A stretch of DNA of 64,000 bases from Solicoccozyma terricola (taxonomy: Eukaryota; Basidiomycota; Tremellomycetes; Filobasidiales; Piskurozymaceae): NCBI GenBank assembly GCA_001600875.1, contig BCLD01000002.1:807134-871133 (forward strand). The letters are read 5' to 3'. The notes under the pieces are model-generated. The model had not been told where the DNA came from, ran no database searches, and saw only the letters and a list, made by a program, of their open reading frames with translations. Position 1 is the first letter of the stretch, and the number at the start of each line of letters is the position of its first letter. The position numbers and the translations under genes were made by a program. This document shows positions 1-10,641 of this stretch, piece after piece.

Positions 1-3000
1 CCCCCCCCCCAGCGGCTACTCTTCGAGAAGCAAACATTCCGCATCGCCGGCAGTCCAGTACCTCCAGCTGCTCGCAGGCTATGGGATCGAATCGCACGGT
101 TCATGACAGAGTCTATGAAGACATCACCGCATTGGAGTTGCTCAACATGGGCATCTTTGGTCACTCTAATGGGCGACGGCGGGTACATGCAGCAGGAAAA
201 CTGCAAAGCCATCAACCTGACGGTATTGCAACTCGTTCTCGACTTCAAAACCAACCCGTCGGCGGTGCACCCACAATTCTGCCGCATGGCGTGGGATCAC
301 GCCATTCACGCAGCTATCAGACAAAACTCCACCTTCAACCTCGACGCTCCGCTGCCGGTCATCAAATACCAGCCGCAATCATGGCTCAGGCATCCCGCAA
401 GCGAAGTCATCTACGTAACCATCATCGCCGCCAAAAGGCTCCTGGAAAATGGAGATAAACTTGGACGCCCTGCGTGGAACGAGGCAAGCCAAGCCGCTGA
501 CCTGGCGACACTTCGCAACTGCCTCGCATCTCTCGATAGCGTACTATACGGTCTGACTGGGGCAATTCACTGGAGTGTTCTCCCCAAGACCGTGTTGGCA
601 TCTGAGCATGTTAATTTGGCTCTGGCAAAGGATGAAGCCCATTCCGCACTGTTTGACAAGCTCTTCCAGGATACCCTCGGGCCACTGCTCGTTTCGATGC
701 TCTCTGCGAAAGCCTTGGATGAGGTGAGGAACAAGGCGTATGATGTCCTCGGCGCCATCACAGCTCCCTCCCCAAAGGACACGCTAGAATCGTGGAATCT
801 TGACCATCTGCTGCATCCCGCTTTCTTCGGCTTGATGCCGAGTGGAGAATTCCCGTCTGGAACTCGTGAAGAGTCGTTGGCTGAGCTTGCGAGCATGCAT
901 TCGGCGAGACATGTGGCGGCAACATCCGCCCTACCTGGCTGGGGAGCTCACTGGATTGCGACGGCATTCGTCGGACAACTCCTACCGACTTTCGAAAGGG
1001 CCATGCAAGGCGCTCATCAGATGCGGGAGGGGAATATGTCGGTTGACTGGGTCAAGTCCGAGCACGGCTTGCCTCTGATACCTGTGAGTTCGTGGAGGTG
1101 GTATGCCAGATTCTCGTCAGCTGAAATAATCGCCCGTCACAGGCTAAACTGAGTGGCATCTGGAGGAATATGGTAGCGTCGCTCGCATCAGCGGATGCCG
1201 CGGTCTTGCAAGGAGGCGTCTCTGCCATCACCCGTCTACTTCGGAGCATAGTTACTCACGAGGGGCCCTACTTCGCATCAAGTCCTATTGACCGGAGCTC
1301 ACAAGAGATTCTATCACTACGAATGAGCTTGATGGCTCATCTCCTTGATATTGCGATGTCAGAGATTGGGGAGAGTGTGTTTGCAGGCGCGACACAAGCC
1401 CTTCCAATCATACCAGCTCCGAATCATCGCAACGCAGCCTCTCCGTCCCGAAATACGACATTGGGCAATTCCCTTCTCGGTCACACAACTACAACTCCAG
1501 CGAATTTCATTCTCGATCGCCTGCAAAGTTCCTACGAAGCCAACATCCAGCCGACAGATGTCGCGATATTCCAGTATGTCAACCTTTGCAAACGACTGGT
1601 GATGCTGAACTTGTGTGAACACGGGCCGAGCCGGTTTGCTAATTTCATGGAGAGCCTTCCTGGTTGGCAAGATAAACCATTCGCACTTGATTTGTGGCTA
1701 CTTATTGGTGAGTTTGTCGGAGGTCGGAGCAGTGCGTGGTGTTGTGTCTGTTGGCTAAAACTCCAGATATCGCAGGCGATGAATTGACTACCCTCAAACC
1801 ATTTGCGAGGACCAGCGACGAATTGATCATCTGTGCACAAGCCGTCACCACTTATTTGGCGATGCCCTTCCTGTGAGCATATAACATTCACTGCCTGACG
1901 GCTTTCCTCTCACTAACTTGCCGACCTGCAGCAATTTCTCGGCCTGGTCGACCAGTACCTCGTACAACGCAGAACGAATGAAGACAAACCTCAAGAACGT
2001 CTTCCAAGCACTTCTGACCGACGTCTACCAAGAACACACACCAGAGATAACAATCCTAGAAAGTCTTGCCAGCCGGCTGATTGCTTATGCCGAGAAATCG
2101 GATTCCAAAGAATCGAAGTGAGTGGCATGATGTGGGACGTCAAGTTGTCCTGCAGCAATTGACAAGATATCTCATATAGGCTTCTCATGTGCGACTTTTT
2201 GATTTCCGCTATCAACGTCACTTTCTGGAAATCGGATCACATTCCCACGGCTGCAGAGGCACAAGCCAACTGGTTGGATCTTGTCAATCATTTATTGCGT
2301 GACGGCGACGTCTGTGACTCCCAGCAGCAGGGCGAACCGGCGGTATTACGCTTACTTGAGCAATGCGTGAAGATCGCGGAGCAAACGGAAAACGACCACC
2401 TTCCTACATTGTTGGCGCGTCTGCAGGAGGGCCTCGTGCATTTGTTAATGCCTTCTGACGGCGACTGGTATGCCGAACAGGTGAGGCGATGTGAGGATAG
2501 GCGGTGGCTCGTGTACGATCGCTGAAACCAACCTTTTCCACCAGCTCGATGACTTGTACATTCGACTGCTCATTCGAATCAGTGACGCCATGAAGTCCGG
2601 TCACATTCCCGTCAACTCTGAGAGCCTTGCGCGCTACTCAGACATATTCGCCCTGCGTGTAGTGTCCTCGCACGAAGAAAGGGTCATTGCGGCGTTTCAG
2701 TCCTTCTGGAACTCTACATTCGCCAAAGTGGACGATTTGGAGTACAGCGTTGACCTCAAAGTGTTCCTGCGCAGCTTTATGGAGGCGGACAGTCAATTCT
2801 TGGTGGTCCCTGGCCTAGAGCCAGCTTCTCAACCCGAGTCTTCGGTGAGTCATTGAAGGAAATATCCTCAAGTTCCGGAGTCTGATAAGACTGCATGATC
2901 ATAGTCGGTGGATTCTGTTGCCTACTACGCCGATGTCTCCCACGAGGTTCAAGACGACATGCTGGTAGACCCGACAATACTAGACACTTCGAATGACAGG

Positions 3001-4201
3001 CGCGCCAATTCGCAGGAAGTGTCGATCGAGGCTTTGCAGCCAGACGTTGTCATCGTGACACCATCCGCGACGACGGAGCACACAGCAATCGGAACACATA
3101 CACCCAACGACACTCCCACTTCCCCTTCCAAGCGTCTGTCCGAGGAGCCTCAGTCCTCGGTCAAGAAAAGGAGAATTAGTTCAGAACGATCCGACGTTTT
3201 GGAGCTCGAATCGGAGGATGACATCGTCCCGAATTCCCAGCCATCGACCCTCTCCGCATCTCCCAACAAATCACAACACTCTCTCCGCAAAGGGGCGAGT
3301 GGAACTCTTTTGGGTGCAGTCGGCGCGGCTATGGGGAGGATCATACCAGGTCTTGTTTGGCGAAGTCCTTCGGATGAAGGATTTATGGAAAGACTACCGG
3401 AGGAAAGTTCTCTGGCTGGTTCATACCATGGTGATTCCCCGTCAATTCGCAAGCAGTCCTCTCAGAAGCGCAAAGCAGTATCGACAATGGTGGAAGCGGA
3501 TGATATCTCAACCGATCGCTCGTCCCAGATGTCCCAAGCGGATGATATTCGGCCACCAACTACCCCAATGAAACGCCAAGACGGTGTGCCGGTTGTTATT
3601 CCGGTTCGTCCGAAGAGACGAAAGATTGGGAAAGACGTGAACAAGAGCATCACTAGTATAGCTAGCGTGGAGAGTGAGATTTCGTCGTTGGCATCCGGGA
3701 ATTCGCGAGGTGAGTAGAGATCCCCAGTCCGAACTTGTTTCGTGACTTGGACTGATCATGTAAATTGGGAAATCCTTAGAAGCAACTCCATCTGGAGACT
3801 GTGAACCCAATCGCGATGTGGAATTACCTCGAAGCAAGAAATCGAGCAGAGTGCGTAAACGCCGAGGTACATCTTCGAACTCATCGACAGTTGGAGCCAA
3901 CAAAGGCTTATTGTTGGAGACTGTTCGCCGAGAACAAGACGTGGCGCTTCCGCAAGTGGAGGCCGGGGAAGCTTCGTTCGCGGCAGGACAACAGACTATA
4001 CTTTCGACGGTCGAGGCAGATCCTGTTTCGGATCGACGGGAAATGCATGATAAGATCCTCGCCCTCGTCGCTGAGGCTGCGAGTCTGTCAGAAGGTACCG
4101 AGGGAATGGATATTCTTGGGATTACTAATTTGTTGGATGACTTGGAGAAGATTCGTGGATCCGCCATGCGCGACTTGCGGAAGCACGCATTGGGGAGATG
4201 A
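1..4201 (+). CDS. Large Rif1-like helical-repeat protein (5' partial, tentative)
   Basis: Eight exons join in one frame: <1-1083, 1143-1707, 1776-1872, 1932-2117, 2180-2480, 2545-2844, 2905-3709, 3780-4201. They give at least 1252 residues and the frame is still open at the window edge, so the start is missing. The first ~850 residues read as alpha-helical repeats (alternating short Leu/Ala-rich helices). The rest is acidic, Ser-rich and disordered, with Lys/Arg clusters (KKRRIS, RPKRRKIGK) that look like nuclear localisation signals and a DDIVPNSQ-type segment. A short helical C-terminus follows. An N-terminal HEAT-like array plus a disordered basic tail fits the Rif1 telomere and replication-timing family, but I see no motif that proves it. 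Any large HEAT-repeat nuclear protein would also fit. The exon model is secure; the name is not. Confidence 0.6.
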
Positions 4202-4817
4202 CGCTGGTGGGGAGCAGCGAAGTCGTCGGCGGGAAGGGCATTTGATGATGGGAGTCGAGCGTTGTAACGGTTGTATTAGTGCTGTGTGACCACCTCATCT
4301 TGCTGGCCCTGCTTGCTGCAATCCAGCGCGTCCCTCCACCACCTGTGCGGCGAAACCCCGTCGTCCCGAAGATGCAGCGCGAGAAGTGGAGGTTGAGAGG
4401 CAAATTTTAGTGGAACCAACGCCGTCAAGTGTCTCAGATGGGGCACAGACCAAAAAGCAATGGAGACAGGTCAGCAGATGGTATAGCAGTGTCAGTGTAC
4501 TTCTCGTTCATCGATCACCGTCGGCTCCCCTCGAGCAGCTACTGGCCATGGTCCCCTCCGCATCGCCTGATCCTGCCATTGACGCTGCCAGCTACTCGTC
4601 CACGCCACCCACCCGCATCCGCACGTTGAACCTAGGTAGTGTCGAGATGGAACAGGTGGCTGACGGCACATCAAATCTTCCATCGTGTCAGACGTTGGTG
4701 TGGATGCAGCCTGAAGAGGAAACCTCGAAACCTTCGATCTCGCTTGCATCGCCGGACAGTATCCTCTTGCAAAAACTCGGAGAATCCTCCTTCTTCCTCT
4801 GCGATCAGACTGCCAAC
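4202..4817. other. Intergenic / MFS 5' leader
   Basis: This holds the 3' end of the Rif1-like gene and the leader of the transporter. The transporter frame stays open upstream to an ATG at 4386, which would add 144 residues of low-complexity, Ser/Thr-rich sequence. I chose the inner ATG (4818) because it opens directly into the acidic cytoplasmic tail usual for this family. An alternative longer N-terminus cannot be excluded. Confidence 0.5.
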
Positions 4818-6950
4818 ATGGATGCACAGGATGATGAAAAGAGCAAACATTCAGCAGACATGATGCAGACAGATCTAGATAACGGAGCAGACCCGAACAA
4901 GGTGGATCTGGAACGACAAGTCAGTCATGTCTCGCAGCAATACAGCAAGTCCAGAAAGTACACCCTTCTGGCTGTCTTCTCCTGCGCGCAGTTTCTAGGT
5001 GAGTGAGAGTTTCCTGCACTAGGGTACGAGGTATGATTGTCTAATACCCTGATGATTTCGTCTCTCAGATATTGTCAGTGTCTCAGGCGCACTCATCGCT
5101 TTAGCCGATATCGAAAAAGCATTGGATATGCCAGAGACTATTGGTACATGGGTCGTGAATGCATACGCGTGAGTTTCTCTGCTGCAAGGATCCCGAGCCT
5201 TCGTTGTGGTTTTGCTGACACCGCGACGATCTATATCAGTGTGGCGTTTGCTGGATTCCTTCTTCTTGTGAGACGCAGCTTTCATCTATCCCGATACTGG
5301 TGCTGATTGCGAATTTCGTTCATCATCAGGCGGGCCGAATCAGTGACATGTACAATCCGAAATACGTGTTCATCACCGGTAAGCTCACACTATCAAACTG
5401 GCATCTCAACTAGACATTCCGCTGAGTTTTTGAAACCTCCTAGGATTCTTCTGGCTTGGATGCTTTGCCCTTGGTTGTGGACTATCGACGGACCCCATCA
5501 TGCTTCTTGTTTTTCGAGGGTTGCAGGGCGTTGGGTGGGCAGAATCCATTAAATTCCCGTGAAAAGTGATGTCTGGTTGCTAAATCTGATCTTTTCTATT
5601 ACAGTGGTGCTCTGACAATCCCCAGTGCATTGAACAGCATCATGCACGTCTTCCCCGAGAAGGCAGAGCAAGCTAGTGCGCTCGCGGTGTGAGTTTTCTC
5701 GCTTGTTTTCCCCTTAATATCGCAGCTGACATACATTCCTTCAGTTTCTCATCCTCTGGTGCTCTAGGATCTGTCCTCGGTTTGATCTTGGCGGGCGTCC
5801 TACTCCTCATCAACTGGCAGTGGTGCTTTTTCTTCATCGGCGTGGTGGCATTACCATTAGCTGCGATGTGTGTTTTCTTGATTCCTACTCCACCGAAAAG
5901 GGAGGGACCCAGAGGCAAGATGGACGTTGTCGGAGTCGGATTGTTGACCGGTGAGCCGGTGTGCGAAACTTAAGGCCAGACGGACCACTTTCGTCTAATC
6001 ATTGTCTTTCTTCTTTTACCCAGGAGGTCTCATTCTTCTTATTTTCGCACTCACGACGGGATCTACTGAGAACCTGTGGGGTATCCCGATGGTTCTCGCC
6101 CCCTTGATCATCTCCGTCACCGTCATGATTCCCCTCTTCTTCTGGTGGGAAACGCGGATAGCTCCCACCGATGCTCTCATTCCGCCTTCTACCTGGAGAC
6201 TACCCAACTTCGCTCTGTTGTTTTGCGTTGCATTAAGCATCTACGGTTGGTTTCAAAGCGTCATCGTGCCATATACAATTCTCTGGCAGACTCAGTACGG
6301 GTGGTCGCCCTTGGCGACCAGCTTGCGATTCCTACCGCTTGGTATCACGGGAGGGACATTGACAATCTGGGCAGCCATTAAACCGTCACATTTCAACCCG
6401 CGACGTCTTCTGGGACCTTCCATGTTCCTCTGCGCAATCGCTTCGACAATGCTCATTTTCGCGGATGGGCCGGATAAGTACTACAAGATTGTTTTACCGG
6501 CTTTGGTCATTGGGACCATTGGAGGGGCGAACGCCTACATTTGTTGCAGTAAGTCTTGGCATACTGGCGGAAATGAGAACTTGTGCTGACTGTCTCCGTA
6601 CCATTAGACATCGCAATGATGCAGTCAGCGCCGAAAGAGTTTGCAGGGGTCATGGGAGCAATGTGCGTTCTATCAAGTGCTGAAAATGAGGGTGCAGCTA
6701 ATTTCCACATGTGTCTTTGTATAGTTTTAACTCTGCTCTTCAGGTTGGTACTGCCGTCACTGTTTCCATAATCACGACGTTATCCGCCACTGTCGCTCGT
6801 TCGTCTCCGCCGGGTTCTTACGCTCCATACCGAGCTCAGTTCTACTTCATTGTGGCGCTCATGGTATGCGAGGGTATCGCGGTCACATTCTTGTATAAGG
6901 AGGTGAAAGACGAGAATGGAAACGTCAAGGAGGTGACGATGGGTCATTGA
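4818..6950 (+). CDS. MFS transporter, DHA2 (14-helix) drug:H+ antiporter type
   Basis: Ten exons (4818-4998, 5069-5168, 5240-5267, 5330-5378, 5444-5534, 5605-5688, 5745-5950, 6024-6548, 6608-6662, 6725-6950) give 514 residues. An acidic hydrophilic tail of about 55 residues precedes a run of hydrophobic helices. AGRISDMYNPK after the second helix is the MFS loop motif A, and FRGLQGVGGAL is the conserved segment of helix 4. Around 14 membrane spans and overall length match the DHA2 family, in particular Atr1-like fungal exporters. It should sit in the plasma membrane and export small molecules in exchange for protons; the substrate cannot be told from sequence. One exon is only 28 nt. The aldo-keto reductase 350 bp downstream, on the same strand, may be unrelated. 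Confidence 0.88.
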
Positions 6951-7297
6951 GAGGCGGCATATGTACTAAGGGACATTGGTAGAATAATGATGTATACAGG
7001 TATAGGGTAGATGTGTGTGGCGTCTCAGAATTAATGGGTTTTCCTGGTCCTGAATGGCGAATTGGTGCATTTGGGTGAATATTTCCAATGATCATGGCTA
7101 TTAGCAAGTCGACCCCAGTAGCATCCTGGTCTCGGCGAGTTGTAGATTACGAGCTGGAATCGTTCGGTGCAATGTCGTCGCGACCCGATCGAAGTTGAGT
7201 GGAGGTGCCAATGGTGGAGGTGTGCTATATGTGACATATACAGCGGCAACGTTTCGCAATGATTGCAGTCTCTGAGTTCGACTACCGATCCTAAACA
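6951..7297. other. Spacer between MFS and aldo-keto reductase
   Basis: About 350 bp between two same-strand genes. It must contain the MFS 3' end and the reductase promoter. I see no coding exon or recognisable element. Confidence 0.5.
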
Positions 7298-8613
7298 ATG
7301 GCTATCCACTCTCTGAAGCTCAACAACGGCGTGCTCTTCCCTGCGGTCGGTCTAGGGTTGGTAGACGAGGTTTGAAAATTTCGAGCGCCAGCGCTGACAT
7401 TACAGTATACAGATGCTGGTACGGCATGCCAGGGACCTGGAAACATGAAGATGCCGCGAAAATGGTGTCAGAAGCCTTCAAAGCAGGCTATCGTCATATT
7501 GACACTGCCCGCATGTATGACACTGAGAAGGCAACAGGGATGGCTTTCCGGGCGAGTGGTTTAGCTCGAAAGGACGTGTTCATCACTACGAAGCTCAAGT
7601 GAGTCGATTTCGAGCTCTGTTGCTGTTTACCGAGGAGAGGACAAGACCTCATGTCATCAATATTCAGCCAACAAGGGCACTTTGATGTCAAGAAGGGGTT
7701 TGAAAAGTCAATGCAGGAGCTGGACATGGAATATATAGATCTATACGTGAGTGTGGCGATTGGGTCCCTGCAGCTCGACACCTGATCATCTCCCTCTAGC
7801 TCATGCACTGGCCCCAAGCACAAGATGAGAACGATAAGACTATTCCCTATGGACAATCTCCAACTTTTGTTGAGGTGTGGAAAGAGATGGAGAAGCTATT
7901 GGACACAGGCAAGGTCCGGGCTATCGGGGTATCAAACTTTAGTGTAAAAAACTTGAAAGTCTTGTTGAAGGAGGCCAAGGTGGTTCCTGCGGTCAACCAG
8001 GTGGAATGCCACCTGTACCTTCCTCAAGCGGCCTTGCATCAATATTGCGCTGAGAAGGGAATTGTCCTGACTGCCTATTCCCGTGAGTCTGTCCTGATTC
8101 ACTTGACCAATTCGCATCATACTGACCGACCTCATGCCACTGCCAGCTCTTGCTCCGACGAGGAATATTGCATCACCTGTCTTGACGGATCCAACGGTTA
8201 TCGGGCTTTCTGAGAAGTACGGCAAGTCTGCTGGAACAGTGAGTTTGATTCTCATGACTCCAACGCTCCCCGTTGGTTTAAAACATGATACCACACAGAT
8301 AAATTTGAGCTGGCTTGTCCAACGAGGTAATTGGGCGGTGATTCCAAAGAGCTCGAATCCAGACCGAATGAGGCAGAACTTGGATGTAAGTGATTTTTCA
8401 CTACCAACGCTTCAACATCTCACTTTTCTCTATCTGTCTACTCTCACACAGCTCATCACCCTGTCCGAAAGCGACTTCGAATCACTTCAGAACGTCCACA
8501 AGGAGCCGGGAAAGCTCAAACATGTCGGTGAGATGGGTCATGGTGATTGGCCCGCTGATCATTTGACAGTTGGATGGACTCAAGAGGAAATGGGATGGGT
8601 GCCGAAGAATTAA
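7298..8613 (+). CDS. NADPH-dependent aldo-keto reductase
   Basis: Seven exons (7298-7356, 7413-7598, 7668-7746, 7800-8082, 8147-8238, 8299-8385, 8452-8613) give 315 residues, the usual length of a yeast Gcy1/Ypr1-type aldo-keto reductase. The catalytic tetrad is visible: Asp and Tyr in HIDTARMY (about residues 46-53), Lys in ITTKL and His in LMHWPQ. GVSNFSVKNL and VNQVECHLYLPQ are the standard substrate and barrel segments, and IPKSSNPDRMRQNL is the NADP-binding loop. The first intron uses a weak GTTGGT donor; it is needed to join VGLG to CWYGMPGTW, which restores the family N-terminus. The enzyme should be a cytosolic carbonyl reductase of broad specificity. Confidence 0.93.
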
Positions 8614-8705
8614 TAGATGATCTCTCTGTATACAATCTTTGTATCGACCCGATATCAAATACAACGTTGGTTCGTTCGTTTCACAACAAACCATAATCAA
8701 TCAAA

Positions 8706-10398
8706 TCACGGCTTCAACCCTTCCTCACCAATCCGAAACCCAAATTCTCCTACCCCTGGCCTCCCTACAACTCTACATAACCCTCTCCACTCTGCATTCC
8801 TCCTCGCTTCTTCCCTTTTCTCCCCTTCAACACCCATCGCTTCCTTCAACGTCATATCCGCTCTATACTGACCTATAGTGTTCGAATTCATCATCATTGG
8901 ATGTCCAGATGGAGATGATAGAGTCAATTGGAAAGAGAGCGGCCAATAGGGAGAAGGCAACACCGCGTTTTCCCGTGGTTGTGGTAGTTGATCAGGCTTC
9001 GTCTCGTATGACATCTCGGTTTCTTCCCTTTTCTTCCCTTTAGAAAGGAATGGATTGGGATAAGGCCATCCAAGATGATTATCCCAGAACATATCCTCGG
9101 ATACAGTGTCTCCCGTCGTTGTCGTCATCGTCGTCTGTCCTTTAACTTTCCATAATCCAGGGATGGTGGTGATAACGACGACTCCTAAATCTTTACGAAG
9201 GAATGTGATTGAACGCATGATATCATGCATTGATGCGTCGGTTGAGTTACGAATTCCATCAAGTTGTTGTGGGAGTGGAGAATGCATTTGTTCATTAGAT
9301 GTCGTATCTTGATTCCTCGTAAATGTGTTGATCGATTCCGTCGTCGTTGTTGTTGTCGTCGTTGTTGTTGTTGTTGTCGTTGTATTCATTATCAAATTCC
9401 CACGTCCACTTCTCAACCTCTCAATTTCCCTTCTACGCATCCAATAACCCTCTCCCAATCCATCAATCAAAACCATCATTAATTCCATTTCCAAACCTCT
9501 CCGTTTCTTCTCACTCCTCCTCTTCAACCATATCGGGATATAACTCAACGTAGCTGATAATCCCGCATATGGATTTTCAGATTCAGGGATTTTGCAAACG
9601 ATTAAATTGTTTAACGATTTGTGAATGATGATATTGATTATTGATTTGAATCGATTCGATATATCCATTTTGATTATTTTATCATCCATTCTATCGATTT
9701 CATTCTTTTTTTCTCCCATCAATGCTTTTTGAAAACATTCAATCAACCAGATTCTAAGTTGTCGACCTATCGATAATATTGGAGATGGGGTCGTTGAATA
9801 ATAAACGTAAATTATTCTTGAAGATTTCCCATGAAGTGGAATCGTAATTATCTGCTTATTTCGTGGTTGATCGCCCTCATTCTCCACATTTCCATCATTC
9901 CTTCCTATTTCGAATTCTGATTCATCAATTTCAACATCCACTGAACCAGGTAAAATACTAGTCCAACCAAAGAACTCCAAAAGTTTAGTTTTCCCAACAC
10001 CTGATGGACCTTGAATCTCAACCAAATCGCCTCTTTGGAATGATGATGACGAGATTGGACCGGATGAGGGACCTCTCAGATGGGAAGAAGAAGGGTTGGA
10101 TAGATAGGAGTCGAGGGCTGGAATAAAGGTTGGACCTGGTGGAGCAGCTGATGGGGAAAAAAAGGACGGGAAATACGGAGGTGAATGATGATAAATCAGT
10201 AATCGGAAGAGGCCGGGATGAGGGAGTTGGAAATGGATGAAAGATCTCACTAGTATATCTTACAGCTTGAAGTAACTGGGTTTTTCCATTGTTTGAATGT
10301 CAGCGATACGGGATGATATACGACGATGTGGTTGGTTGACTCACTTGATGACCGGTAGATATTTCTACACCTTGTAATATCTGGGAGCTGGTGACCAT
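8706..10398 (-). CDS. XRCC2-like Rad51-paralog ATPase
   Basis: Three exons (10345-10398, 10251-10275, 8706-10147) give 506 residues. The N-terminus runs through two tiny exons (54 and 25 nt) into GDLVEIQGPSGVGKTKLLEFF, a Walker A motif (GPSGVGKT) in the setting typical of XRCC2 and other Rad51 paralogs, followed by a WTSILP segment like the ILP found there. A hydrophobic MVLIDGLGEGYW stretch could be the Walker B strand. A run of about 15 Thr (complement of ~9343-9390) and a long C-terminal extension interrupt the RecA fold and are not typical. Known family role: assisting Rad51 in homologous recombination. It is transcribed divergently from the DCAF11 gene, sharing a 243-bp promoter. The longest open frame begins at a GTG that is really a splice donor, so start 10398 is preferred. 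Confidence 0.65.
9343..9390 (-). repeat. Poly-threonine codon tract
   Basis: A run of ACG/ACA/ACC codons inside the XRCC2-like protein encodes about 15 consecutive Thr. It is a trinucleotide microsatellite within a coding exon. Confidence 0.8.
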
Positions 10399-10493
10399 GC
10401 TAGACCTTGATGGATCGGTTGGATATGACTGCTGGGTGTTGTATTATACCATACAGTCTACACCTTTGGAGTTAATAACCTGATTTCGAGTGA

Positions 10494-10546
10494 TGACGTG
10501 TAATCAATTAGATGATGATGACGTGTAATTGTTTAATGATGACGTG
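10494..10546. promoter_or_regulatory. Three TGACGTG motifs in a divergent promoter
   Basis: TGACGTGTAAT occurs at 10494, 10519 and 10540, each preceded by GA and followed by TAAT, in the 243 bp between the XRCC2-like gene and DCAF11. TGACGTG is a CRE/UPRE-type bZIP core. The 25- and 21-nt spacing is near two helical turns. Binding is inferred. Confidence 0.55.
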
Positions 10547-10641
10547 TAATCAATTCACTTCCCCGATCCCATCGCACACCTTACACACACGGTACCCCCC
10601 CAATCCACTCTACATCCCCCCACACACACATCTCCAACACC

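Noticed and set aside
10166..10250. N-terminal extension of the XRCC2-like protein starting at GTG 10250
   Set aside because: That GTGAGA is a splice donor; the intron model links to an upstream ATG and gives a better N-terminus.
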